Part shown: positions 41,831 to 49,688 of the stretch, in pieces
How positions within the stretch are numbered: position 1 is the stretch's first letter
Layout: each line of letters opens with the position of its first letter
Assembly (NCBI GenBank): GCA_910584645.1
Contig: CAJUAU010000011.1
Location: 1-64,000, forward strand
Reading direction: 5' to 3'
Length of the DNA: 64,000 bases
Source of the DNA: an uncultured Eubacterium sp.
Lineage (GTDB): Bacteria > Bacillota > Clostridia > Lachnospirales > Lachnospiraceae
Notes under the pieces: generated by a model
Told to the model about the DNA's origin: nothing
What the model saw: the letters and a program-made list of their open reading frames with translations, nothing else
Databases searched by the model: none
Program-made: the position numbers and the translations under genes

Positions 41831-41964
41831 AAGAACATCTGATAAGGCAAGTTATGGAGATTATGAAACAAATTGACGATACCGTAATTCTCACAAAGAT
41901 TTATATAGTGGCAAAGACACATCTTGAAATTTTTCAGGAGAAAAAGGGTGTTGCTAATGAATAG
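41827..41964 (+). CDS. Unknown small protein, 45 aa
   Basis: MKEHLIRQVMEIMKQIDDTV and so on, a helical soluble peptide. The ATG overlaps the preceding stop (ATGA), which argues that it is translated. Confidence 0.5.
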   Translation: MKEHLIRQVMEIMKQIDDTVILTKIYIVAKTHLEIFQEKKGVANE

Positions 41965-42019
41965 AACCAACATAGCAAAGGAATAATCAAAAATTTTAAA
42001 AAGTAGGTGGACAAAGCAA

Positions 42020-42622
42020 ATGATTATGGAAGAAAAATGGTTTGGGCGAATTTGGACAAAGGAAGAAGAAACACTAATAAATTCTGTTGAAAAAAATTCA
42101 GAATTATTTGAGGATATGTTATTTTCTAAAGATACTATAAGTCATTCATATATAGCCGTTAAATCAAGCTGTAACAACGATGACACATGGGTAGATGATG
42201 AGATTGCCATACCAGAGCAGTTAGAGTATTTTTCTTATACCTTTTTTGATTTCCATGTGCAAAAAATAGATAATGGGTCTATGGGATGTTTTAACATGAA
42301 AAAACAATCTATTACTATAGATCCAGATTATTTACATGATGAACCAACAATCCTCCACGAAATGATACATTTACATGAATATGTACTCAATGAACTGCCC
42401 CTGTTTTATCATGATGTATATTTCTATTGCTTATATAAATCGCTACAATCAAAAATTGTAGATTTAGATGAACGTATTGAAGCACACGGACATCTCCTAA
42501 ACGAACAACAGTTATATAGTCATGGTGGCTTACATGATATTTTATTTCTATTAAAAAGTTTTGATCTGGATTTAAAAATGGGATATAAACTAGGCACAGT
42601 AATGGGATATGGTTACAAATAA
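42020..42622 (+). CDS. Putative zinc metallopeptidase-like protein (HExxH)
   Basis: 200 residues, AT-rich codon use. A zincin-like motif ILHEMIHLHE puts His113, Glu114 and His117 in place for zinc, with Glu120 or the later ERIEAHGH as a possible third ligand. No signal peptide or membrane segment, so it would act inside the cell. The rest is not recognised. It sits in the cargo position between integrase and attR, where satellites and phages often carry accessory or defence genes. Start preceded by aggtgg. Confidence 0.6.
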   Translation: MIMEEKWFGRIWTKEEETLINSVEKNSELFEDMLFSKDTISHSYIAVKSSCNNDDTWVDDEIAIPEQLEYFSYTFFDFHVQKIDNGSMGCFNMKKQSITIDPDYLHDEPTILHEMIHLHEYVLNELPLFYHDVYFYCLYKSLQSKIVDLDERIEAHGHLLNEQQLYSHGGLHDILFLLKSFDLDLKMGYKLGTVMGYGYK

Positions 42623-42642
42623 CCGTTACATAAAACCGTATT

Positions 42643-42673
42643 AAAGGGTGTCTGTAAAATGCAGATGCCCTTT
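42643..42673 (+). terminator. Hairpin after the HExxH gene
   Basis: aaagggtgtctg / cagatgcccttt pairs over 12 bp (two G-U) about 20 bp past the stop. Only a short U-rich tail. Confidence 0.5.
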
Positions 42674-42686
42674 ATTCATTCCAAAA

Positions 42687-42721
42687 AGAAACCGCTACCC
42701 TCATTTTGGATAACGGTTTCT
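42687..42721 (-). terminator. Terminator of the 45-aa membrane peptide gene
   Basis: Minus strand agaaaccg...cggtttct followed by five U, 20 bp past that gene's stop codon. Confidence 0.6.
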
Positions 42722-42741
42722 CTTAGCTAACGGCTTTCACA

Positions 42742-42879
42742 TCACTTTTTAACTAAAATTTTTACACTTAACAAAACATTTACTATCAGGGATACTAAAA
42801 ACACCATAGATAAAAATCTTTGCTTTTTCAAAACTGTGTGAAGAATTTCAGTCGCTAAATTTTCTTGCTTTTTCATCAT
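42742..42879 (-). CDS. Small single-pass membrane protein, 45 aa
   Basis: MMKKQENLATEILHTVLKK, then a hydrophobic segment (FLSMVFLVSLIVNVLLSV) and KILVKK. It has a good ribosome site (aggtggtgaaag) and its own downstream terminator. Function unknown. It may be another small membrane toxin or a holin-like modulator. Confidence 0.55.
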   Translation of the reverse strand: MMKKQENLATEILHTVLKKQRFLSMVFLVSLIVNVLLSVKILVKK

Positions 42880-43016
42880 CTTTCACCACCTTTCTTTATT
42901 GATATTGAAATTATCTCATGAAAAAAGAATTTATTAAAGTCCGTTATTGGCTCAATAATGGACGCATAAAGGGTACATAAAGGACACTTTATGTTATTTC
43001 TTAATCATCTAGAAAA

Positions 43017-43424
43017 TTACCGCTTATGTGTTTTCCCGATAATCCGCCTTACTTCTGATGTTTTCATGCAATGTATGTTCCTGCTGCCTGTCACGTCATT
43101 TACATAGCCCTTTTTCAGATAGATAAAATATCCCTCGTCTTTGGTATAGGACAAATCTTCTATCATTTCATAATATTTTCTTGGTACTTGCCACTTTTCA
43201 AGCATCCGTTCCTGTTCTGCATTAAAGCCCTGCTTTTTCTCTGCCATTCTGCTTGTACCGTCCACAAGGTCATTACACACAAGCATATAAAGGTATTCAT
43301 TAACACTTGCCCCTATTTCAGAACATATTTTCTTTATCCTGTCCTTTTCGCCTTTGGGAATAACAAGGTTTATTCTGTCGTAATGCTCTTTGATATGCCG
43401 GTTCTTATACGCTGTTCTATCCAT
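43017..43424 (-). CDS. Ribbon-helix-helix-type DNA-binding protein
   Basis: 135 residues; start set at MDRTAYKNRHIK after aggcgg. Residues 18-50 (RINLVIPKGEKDRIKKIC, SVNEYLYMLVCNDL) look like an Arc/CopG ribbon-helix-helix. The C-terminal part is unassigned. It lies next to attR, so a role in element regulation or excision is possible. Confidence 0.65.
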   Translation of the reverse strand: MDRTAYKNRHIKEHYDRINLVIPKGEKDRIKKICSEIGASVNEYLYMLVCNDLVDGTSRMAEKKQGFNAEQERMLEKWQVPRKYYEMIEDLSYTKDEGYFIYLKKGYVNDVTGSRNIHCMKTSEVRRIIGKTHKR

Positions 43425-43583
43425 GAAAACACCGCCTTTTTCTGATAACCGCATTATACAAAAGTCTTACGCAAGACACAAGATTTTTATGCCCTCGTTT
43501 GTGTGCTACTTGTGTGCTATGTGTGTGCTACGCTTCAAAATTCTGCACTTTTTACCACAATTTCAGAAAACACATATATAAAG

Positions 43584-43659
43584 AAAACCCTTGAAAATAC
43601 TGGACTTTCAAAGGTTTTACTAATTCATTATTCTGCTTGTAATTATCTCTTACTAAACT
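43584..43659 (-). repeat. Right attachment repeat (attR), overlaps rpsI 3' end
   Basis: Imperfect copy of 30966-31042 with the same 12-mer (43636-43647), the last codons and stop of rpsI, and a terminator stem with one mismatch followed by a U-rich tail. After integration the rpsI end and terminator are therefore supplied by the element. Confidence 0.8.
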
Positions 43660-44035
43660 GTGGAGCTCTACGTGCCTTCTTGAGACCGTATTTCTTACGC
43701 TCTTTCATACGAGGATCACGAGTGAGGAACCCAGCTTTCTTCAAAGTAGGTCTCAGGTCAAGATCATATTTGTTCAACGCTCTTGCGATACCGTGGCGGA
43801 TCGCGCCAGCCTGGCCTGTAAAACCACCGCCCTTGACATTTACAAGTACATCGAACTTGTCTGCCATGTTGGTAGCTTCCAGTGGCTGACGAACGATGAT
43901 CTTCAATGTCTCAAGACCAAAATAATCATCCATATCCTTTTTATTGATCGTAACTTTGCCGCTTCCTGGCATCAGGTAAACGCGGGCAACACTTGATTTT
44001 CTTCTTCCTGTTCCGTAATATCTTTCACTAGCCAA
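43643..44035 (-). CDS. rpsI: 30S ribosomal protein S9
   Basis: Small-subunit protein whose basic C-terminal tail reaches the P-site tRNA. 130 residues with the family signatures RYYGTGRRKSSVARVYL, GGGFTGQAGAIRHGIARAL and the C-terminal QFSKR. Second gene of rplM-rpsI with 22 bp spacing. Its last codons are within the attR repeat of the integrated element; the reading frame is intact, so the insertion restores the gene end. Confidence 0.98.
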   Translation of the reverse strand: MASERYYGTGRRKSSVARVYLMPGSGKVTINKKDMDDYFGLETLKIIVRQPLEATNMADKFDVLVNVKGGGFTGQAGAIRHGIARALNKYDLDLRPTLKKAGFLTRDPRMKERKKYGLKKARRAPQFSKR

Positions 44036-44057
44036 TGTTATTTCCTCCTTTCAACCA

Positions 44058-44486
44058 TTAAATATCCAGTGCTTCTGGCTTCTGTGCAGCATGCTTGTGC
44101 TCCGGTCCTGCATAGACAAACAGCTTTTTGAGCATCTGTCTTCCCAAAGGTCCCTTGGGCAGCATTCCCTTTACTGCATGAGTCATAACATACTCTGGCT
44201 TTTTAGCTAACATATCTTTTAATGTAGTCTCTTTCATTCCGCCTACATATTCTGAATGATGATAGTAGATCTTCTGATTCAGCTTCTTTCCAGTCGTAAC
44301 AACCTTTTCAGCATTTACCACGATCACATAATCACCTGTATCAATGTGCGGTGTATAGATAGGTTTTTTCTTCCCTCTTAAAACATTTGCAATCTCAGAT
44401 GCGAGACGGCCCAGGGTCTTTCCCTCAGCGTCTACGACATACCATTTTCTTTCCACATCGGATGGACTTGCCATATAACTTTTCAT
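44058..44486 (-). CDS. rplM: 50S ribosomal protein L13
   Basis: Early-assembly large-subunit protein. 142 residues: MKSYMASPSDVERKWYVVDA, GKTLGRLASEIANVLRGKKK, GMLPKGPLGRQMLKKLFVYAG. First gene of rplM-rpsI, with ribosome site aggagg-like ggaaacc region and a long leader from the promoter at 44674-44702. Confidence 0.98.
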   Translation of the reverse strand: MKSYMASPSDVERKWYVVDAEGKTLGRLASEIANVLRGKKKPIYTPHIDTGDYVIVVNAEKVVTTGKKLNQKIYYHHSEYVGGMKETTLKDMLAKKPEYVMTHAVKGMLPKGPLGRQMLKKLFVYAGPEHKHAAQKPEALDI

Positions 44487-44667
44487 CCTGGAAACCTCCT
44501 AAAATATTCATTTACTCTCTTTGTATCAGATAAACTGTTAAAAATGTGCTTTTTTATGAAGATCCCTCTGCAATGTCCGGAACAGATGATCCCACTGAAA
44601 AATACCCATTCACGCTGTATGCCGGGGCAGGCACCCAGAGAAGGCTTATGTATTTTTCATGCCACAG
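44487..44667 (-). promoter_or_regulatory. About 180-nt leader of rplM-rpsI
   Basis: The distance from the consensus promoter start to rplM is about 180 bases, with no open frame. Firmicutes often carry an L13 leader that the protein itself binds; a leader of this length would fit, but I could not match the structure by eye. Confidence 0.4.
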
Positions 44668-44673
44668 TATCAT

Positions 44674-44702
44674 ATTATATTATAATTTCAGCCCAATGTC
44701 AA
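44674..44702 (-). promoter_or_regulatory. Strong promoter of rplM-rpsI
   Basis: Minus strand TTGACA, 17 bp, TATAAT: full consensus at both boxes and spacing. It is located in the last codons of the upstream amidohydrolase gene. Confidence 0.85.
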
Positions 44703-45530
44703 CAGTTTTCTGGCATTCTCTCCCAGGATCTGCGTCTTTTCCCCGGGGTTCAGGCTGCACTTCCGGATCCACTCCAGATTTTCCCTCTGGCTGCTCCAGG
44801 GCGTGTCAGATCCAAACAGAACCCGATCCACCCCGTGAAGACGCACCAGCTCTGTAAACTGGACGTCATCCAGCATCTTCCCATAGACACCGCAGTTCTC
44901 TACACTCACAGTACCAGTAAGGGAAAATGCAGTATCCATGTATACCGGCGCGCCGCAGATATATTTCTTTACATCTCCCCACATCTGCCATCCCCCCATA
45001 TGGGCAAGGATCAGATGGCTGCATTCCACCTCTCCCAGCACATGCAGGATCCTCTTCACATCACAATGCACATGATCCGGATAAACCTCATCCATCCCCG
45101 CATGTACCAGCACCAGAAGTCCTTCCTCTGCCGCCGCATCCAGGATCCTCAGATAGCGGATATCGTCAAAATATGTCTCCTGATAATCCGGGTGAATCTT
45201 GATTCCCCTGAGACCGCTGTTCCGGATCCCCCGCAGCACCATCTTAAGTTCTGGGGTATCCGGATGAACCGCCGCAAAAGATACCAGTCCCCGGCTTCCA
45301 TATTCCTCCATCCAGCGGACCGCCTGGGCATTAAGCTTCCCTACCTGGCCGGGATTGGTAGCCACTGGAAGAAAAACCGAATGGTCCACTCCGTTTTCTT
45401 TCATCTCCGCCACAAGAGCTTCCGGGGTTCCCAGGTTCTCCACCCGGCTCCCCGCCACACGTTCCATCCGCTCTTTTACCTTTTTTGCTATCCTCTCTGG
45501 ATATGCATGTGCATGAATGTCAATGATCAT
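44688..45530 (-). CDS. Amidohydrolase family protein (TIM-barrel)
   Basis: Amidohydrolase-2 type metal-dependent hydrolase or decarboxylase, about 281 residues from MIIDIHAHAYPERI. Metal-ligand candidates: DIHAHAYP, KIHPDYQETY, LVHAGMDE, LILAHMGG and LFGSDTPW. Substrate not determinable. Placed after truA and overlapping it by a few bases, the last gene of the ecf-truA operon. Confidence 0.85.
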   Translation of the reverse strand: MIIDIHAHAYPERIAKKVKERMERVAGSRVENLGTPEALVAEMKENGVDHSVFLPVATNPGQVGKLNAQAVRWMEEYGSRGLVSFAAVHPDTPELKMVLRGIRNSGLRGIKIHPDYQETYFDDIRYLRILDAAAEEGLLVLVHAGMDEVYPDHVHCDVKRILHVLGEVECSHLILAHMGGWQMWGDVKKYICGAPVYMDTAFSLTGTVSVENCGVYGKMLDDVQFTELVRLHGVDRVLFGSDTPWSSQRENLEWIRKCSLNPGEKTQILGENARKLLTLG

Positions 45531-46284
45531 CCCCATACTCCTGCCTGTTCTCCTCATATTCAATCTGCAGCAGCCTCAATCCCCGCGCCGGCGCCGTGGG
45601 GCCTGCCATGTTCCGGTCTGCATAGTGGAGTGCCTGGCATACCGTCTCCGGCTCCCGCCGTCCCATTCCGATCTCGATCAGTGTTCCCGCAATGATGCGC
45701 ACCATATTGTACAAAAAACCGTTTCCGGTAATCTGGATGCGGATATCTTCGCCCTCCTGAAAGATCTGCAGATCATAGATGCTTCTCACCGTACTCCTGA
45801 CCTGGCTGCCCGCAGAACAAAATGCACCGAAATCATGCTCGCCGAGAAAATATTGTGCTGTCTCTTTCATCCTTTCCACATCTAGGGGAATATATACAAA
45901 ATAAGAATACAGCCTTTTGACGGGCTGCTGTATTTCTGCGTTGGTGATCCAGTATTCATAGGTTTTCCTGCTGACGCAGTACCGTGGATGAAAAGACCGG
46001 GACACCTCTTCTGAGCGCATTACCCGTATATCCTCAGGAAGACGCTGGTTGACCGCCAAGGCGATCTTTTCTGCAGGAATTCTGGTATTTGTATCGAAGA
46101 CTGCCACATTTCCCAGGGCATGTACCCCCGCATCTGTCCTGCTGGCTCCTGTCAGTTCGATCTCCTCTCCCAGCAGTTCCCGAAGCGCCCCCGCCAGCAC
46201 CTCTTCCACAGACAGTGCGTTGTTCTGAATCTGCCACCCGTGATAATTCGTTCCATCATAGGCCACGGTCAATTTTACTCTCAT
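45520..46284 (-). CDS. truA: tRNA pseudouridine(38-40) synthase TruA
   Basis: Converts uridines 38-40 of the tRNA anticodon arm to pseudouridine. About 254 residues; start at MRVKLTVAYDG after ggagg. The catalytic aspartate is in ASRTDAGVHA. It also shows YDGTNYHGWQ and NGFLYNMVRIIAGTLIEIG. Directly downstream of ecfT, the order found in most Firmicutes (ecfA1-ecfA2-ecfT-truA). Confidence 0.97.
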   Translation of the reverse strand: MRVKLTVAYDGTNYHGWQIQNNALSVEEVLAGALRELLGEEIELTGASRTDAGVHALGNVAVFDTNTRIPAEKIALAVNQRLPEDIRVMRSEEVSRSFHPRYCVSRKTYEYWITNAEIQQPVKRLYSYFVYIPLDVERMKETAQYFLGEHDFGAFCSAGSQVRSTVRSIYDLQIFQEGEDIRIQITGNGFLYNMVRIIAGTLIEIGMGRREPETVCQALHYADRNMAGPTAPARGLRLLQIEYEENRQEYGDDH

Positions 46285-46300
46285 ACCTTCCTCCGTTCGA

Positions 46301-47107
46301 TCAAAATGGCACAAAATGATCTACTGTAAGCAGGACTGCCACATACAGGACACAGAGCACATAGGCCACAACATCCCTGCGCTGGCAGGCCAGCGGCTTC
46401 ATTTTGGTCCTTCCCTCCCCGCCCCGGTAGCATCTTGCCTCCATGGCCAGCGCCAGATCATAGGCGCGCCTTGTAGAGGAAACCAGCAGGGGCACAAGGA
46501 TCGACACCATGGCCCGGAGTCTCTGAAATAAAGACCCCTCTTCAAAATCTGCCCCCCTGGCACTCTGTGCCCGGATGATGCGGTTTGCCTCTTCCAAAAG
46601 GATGGGTATGAAGCGCAGGGCAAGAGACATCATCATTGCCAGATCATGGACCGGCACCCCAAGTTTCCCCAATGGCTTTAAAAGGCTCTCGATGCCATCC
46701 GTCAGCTTATTTGGCGTCGTGGTGTAGGTCAGCAGAGAAGAGCCAATGACCAGATATATAAGCCGGAGCACCATAAAGACACCCTTCCGCAGCCCCTGCC
46801 ATGAGATCATTAAAAATTTCCATTCAAATAAAACATCTCCAGGGGTAAAAAAAACATTAAAAAATGCAGTAAAACAGATGAGGAACAAAACTGGTTTGAG
46901 CCCCTTCATCATAAATGAGAAAGGCACCCTGCTCGTGACCACTGCTGCCACGATAAACACCGTGGCCACAAGATAGCCGGCAAAACCGCGAAACAAAAAT
47001 AAGGAAATGAGATAAACAAAAACAGCCACGATCTTTACCCGTGGGTCCAGCGTATGTATTTTTGACTCTACCGGATAATATTGTCCGATGGTAATATCTC
47101 TCAGCAT
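46301..47107 (-). CDS. ecfT: ECF transporter transmembrane component EcfT
   Basis: Membrane scaffold of the energy-coupling-factor vitamin transporter. 268 residues, about 5-6 membrane helices, with the two coupling-helix motifs SARGADF and EARCYRG that contact EcfA1 and EcfA2. Shared by several substrate-binding S components, which could include the ThiW encoded at 20.7 kb. Confidence 0.95.
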   Translation of the reverse strand: MLRDITIGQYYPVESKIHTLDPRVKIVAVFVYLISLFLFRGFAGYLVATVFIVAAVVTSRVPFSFMMKGLKPVLFLICFTAFFNVFFTPGDVLFEWKFLMISWQGLRKGVFMVLRLIYLVIGSSLLTYTTTPNKLTDGIESLLKPLGKLGVPVHDLAMMMSLALRFIPILLEEANRIIRAQSARGADFEEGSLFQRLRAMVSILVPLLVSSTRRAYDLALAMEARCYRGGEGRTKMKPLACQRRDVVAYVLCVLYVAVLLTVDHFVPF

Positions 47108-47116
47108 AATCCCAGA

Positions 47117-47980
47117 CTAATTCCTTTCTTTTCTACTTCTGTAGGCTTTACATATGGCATCCACAGCCTGGCTCACATTGATGGCGTTGTGAGGAAGTTT
47201 TATTCCCTTTGCTGCCAGCCCCTCCATCACATAGGTCACCTGGGGCGCCCGCAATCCGATGCGCTCCAGCTCTTTATAATGAGAAAAGACTTCTTCCGGA
47301 GTTCCGTCATAAGCCACCGTCCCTCCATTCATCACCACCAGCCGCTTTGCATATTTTCCCATGTCCTCCATGCTGTGGGACACGACGATCACCGTGATCT
47401 TCCGCTCTTCGTGCAGTCTTCGGATCAGTTCCAGAATCTCATCTCTCCCTTTCGGATCCAGCCCCGCTGTGGGCTCGTCCAGGATCAATACCTCCGGCTG
47501 CATGGCAAGGACACCGGCGATGGCCACTCTCCGTTTCTGTCCGCCAGAAAGCTCCAGGGGCGATACATCCAGAAGTTCATCGGGTATTCCCACCTGTTTT
47601 AGTGCTTCAAAGGCATTCATATCCACTTCCAATGGCTCCATCCCGATGTTTTTCGGTCCGAAACGGACATCTTCAATGACGGAACTCTCAAACAGCTGCT
47701 GCTCCGGATATTGAAATACAATAGAAACCTTAGATCGCAGCTTCTTTTTTGAAAAATCCTTGTCGTTGATATCCTCTCCATTATAGTACACCCCGCCGGA
47801 GACAGGTTTCAGGAGACCATTCAGGTGCTGGATAAGCGTAGATTTGCCGGATCCTGTATGCCCAATGAGTCCGATAAATTCTCCATCCCCGATCTTTAGA
47901 GTGACATTGTATAAGGCCACCTTTTCAAATGCAGTTCCTCTTCCATAGATGTATTCTACCTCATTAAGTAAAATAGACAT
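47117..47980 (-). CDS. ecfA2: ECF transporter ATPase EcfA2
   Basis: ABC-type ATPase of the energizing module, about 287 residues; start at MSILLNEVEYIYG, eight bases after ecfA1. Walker A GHTGSGKST, signature LSGGQKRRV, Walker B VLILDEPTAGLDP, then the H-loop VVSHSMED. Pairs with EcfA1 and EcfT. Confidence 0.95.
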   Translation of the reverse strand: MSILLNEVEYIYGRGTAFEKVALYNVTLKIGDGEFIGLIGHTGSGKSTLIQHLNGLLKPVSGGVYYNGEDINDKDFSKKKLRSKVSIVFQYPEQQLFESSVIEDVRFGPKNIGMEPLEVDMNAFEALKQVGIPDELLDVSPLELSGGQKRRVAIAGVLAMQPEVLILDEPTAGLDPKGRDEILELIRRLHEERKITVIVVSHSMEDMGKYAKRLVVMNGGTVAYDGTPEEVFSHYKELERIGLRAPQVTYVMEGLAAKGIKLPHNAINVSQAVDAICKAYRSRKERN

Positions 47981-47987
47981 AATTTCC

Positions 47988-48851
47988 TCATTTCCAATCC
48001 GCGCCCAGGATACACCGCGCTGCCGCTTCCACAAATTCTTCTACGTTGATCACATCCGCTGGTATATCCATCCCCCGCTTCCTCAGTTCCGCCGCCAGTT
48101 CTGTCACCTGGGGCACATCCAGATGCCATTTCTTCAGCTGGTCTGCCCGGGCAAATACCTCCCTGGGAGTTCCCTCCATCACCAGCTTCCCCTCATTCAT
48201 TACGAGAATGCGGTCCGCCTGGGCTGCTTCATCCATATAGTGGGTGATCCACAGGATCGTGATCCCTTCTTTCTCGTTTAATTCCCGGACTGCCTCCAAT
48301 ACCTCCCTGCGTCCCACCGGATCTAACATTGCCGTAGACTCGTCGAATACGATACACTTTGGCTTCATGGCAAGCACACCGGCAATGGCTACCTTCTGTT
48401 TTTGTCCGCCAGACAGATTATTGGGAGATTCCTTCCGGCTTTTTAACATTCCCACTTTTTTAAGAGAACCTTCTACCCGCTCCCAGATCTCCTCTGTGGG
48501 TACTCCAAGATTCTCCGGTCCAAAACCAACATCTTCTTCTACCACATTGTGCACGATCTGATTGTCCGGATTCTGAAATACCATCCCCGCCCGCTGTCGG
48601 ATCTCCCACAGCATGTTCTTCTCGGAGGTGTCAATGCCGTCTACATAAACTACTCCCTCCCCGGGAAGCAGAATGGCATTGATATGCTTTGCCAGTGTGG
48701 ATTTACCAGAACCATTATGTCCCAGCACCGCCACAAAATCTCCCTTATTCACCTGGAATGACAGATGATCCACCGCCATCTCCACGCCGATGACTTCGTC
48801 TTTTTCATCCCTGCGTATATATTCAAATACAAGATCCTTCACTTTTATCAA
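47988..48851 (-). CDS. ecfA1: ECF transporter ATPase EcfA1
   Basis: First gene of the operon, 287 residues. Walker A GHNGSGKST, signature LSGGQKQKV, Walker B CIVFDESTAMLDP (the Ser instead of Pro is usual in EcfA1), H-loop ITHYMDE. Heterodimerises with EcfA2 to drive vitamin uptake. Confidence 0.95.
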   Translation of the reverse strand: MIKVKDLVFEYIRRDEKDEVIGVEMAVDHLSFQVNKGDFVAVLGHNGSGKSTLAKHINAILLPGEGVVYVDGIDTSEKNMLWEIRQRAGMVFQNPDNQIVHNVVEEDVGFGPENLGVPTEEIWERVEGSLKKVGMLKSRKESPNNLSGGQKQKVAIAGVLAMKPKCIVFDESTAMLDPVGRREVLEAVRELNEKEGITILWITHYMDEAAQADRILVMNEGKLVMEGTPREVFARADQLKKWHLDVPQVTELAAELRKRGMDIPADVINVEEFVEAAARCILGADWK

Positions 48852-48917
48852 AACGGCACCATCCTATCTGTTTGCCTATATATTTTACTGTGTTCTGTTT
48901 ATCGAACAGATATGGTT

Positions 48918-48946
48918 ATTATATCATTTATCGGGACAGGATACAA
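48918..48946 (-). promoter_or_regulatory. Promoter of the ecfA1-ecfA2-ecfT-truA operon
   Basis: Minus strand TTGTAT, 17 bp, TATAAT, about 65 bp from the ecfA1 start. Confidence 0.7.
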
Positions 48947-48962
48947 GGACACCTGAGTGGCT

Positions 48963-49688
48963 TTAAAGCGGAAACATGACTTCCGTGGCAAAAACCCCTG
49001 GTTCATTTTTACGATTAAGATAACCATCATATTTATGGACAATGTTATCAATCCTTCGCAGGCCATGGCCATGATTTCCTCTCTTTCCGCTGATGAATTC
49101 TCTGTTTTTCCTGCGCACCGATTCTTTTGTAGTATTGGATACAGAGATATAGAGCTGCTGCTTAAAAATGCCGATATAGATCCTTATAAACTTGTCTTCC
49201 CGGTCTCCCACTTTTTCACAGGATTCCATGGCATTATCTATAAGATTTCCGATGACTACACAGAGATCAATCTCCTTTACCTGCAGCTGTCCGGGTACAG
49301 TTGCTTTACAGTTAACTTTGATGTCTTTTTTCACCGCCAGGGACACCTTACTGCTGAGAATCGCATCCACACCATAATTTCCCGTTTTTATAGAAATGTC
49401 TACCGCATCCAGATCCTCTTCCAGCTGGTTCAGATAGTCCGTCAGATCCTCGATCTGCCCCAGGGCAAGATGAGCTTTTATCTTCTGCATATGGTTGTGA
49501 TAGTCATGACGCCAGCCTCTCATTGTCCTGTAAATGTTCTCTACCTCTTCCCGCTGCATCGCGAGAATCCGGTCCTGATATTTTCCCAGCTGCTCTTCCT
49601 CCCGTTTCTTCACAACAACAGATGTAATCCATGCAGAGAGAAACACTGCTGCTGCCACTGCTAATACCAGAACTCCCCAATGGATCAT
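48963..49688 (-). CDS. GHKL-type sensor histidine kinase
   Basis: 241 residues with a single N-terminal membrane helix (about 5-25) and almost no outside part, then a dimerisation segment with the phosphoacceptor in MRGWRHDYHNHMQ, the N box IGNLIDNAMESC and the G box GNHGHGLRRID. It is of the AgrC/VirS class but lacks the multi-helix sensor domain. It partners with the LytTR regulator directly upstream (adjacent, no gap). Signal unknown. Confidence 0.88.
   Translation of the reverse strand: MIHWGVLVLAVAAAVFLSAWITSVVVKKREEEQLGKYQDRILAMQREEVENIYRTMRGWRHDYHNHMQKIKAHLALGQIEDLTDYLNQLEEDLDAVDISIKTGNYGVDAILSSKVSLAVKKDIKVNCKATVPGQLQVKEIDLCVVIGNLIDNAMESCEKVGDREDKFIRIYIGIFKQQLYISVSNTTKESVRRKNREFISGKRGNHGHGLRRIDNIVHKYDGYLNRKNEPGVFATEVMFPL

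Larger units (their letters stand above)
30966..43659. mobile_element. Integrated element in rpsI, phage-satellite-like, about 12.7 kb
   Basis: Bounded by imperfect direct repeats of about 77 bp (30966-31042 and 43584-43659) derived from the 3' end of rpsI. The content is visibly more AT-rich than the flanks. It encodes a tyrosine integrase, XRE regulator, primase-helicase, TerS-like protein, HNH protein, sigma factor, serine recombinase and small unknowns. Absent are portal, large terminase, capsid, tail, lysin, relaxase and type IV secretion genes. This argues for a phage satellite (PICI-like) rather than a prophage or ICE. Confidence 0.75.

Noticed and set aside
30966..43659. Prophage or ICE
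   Set aside because: No capsid, portal, tail, large terminase or lysis genes, and no relaxase, coupling protein or type IV secretion genes were found.
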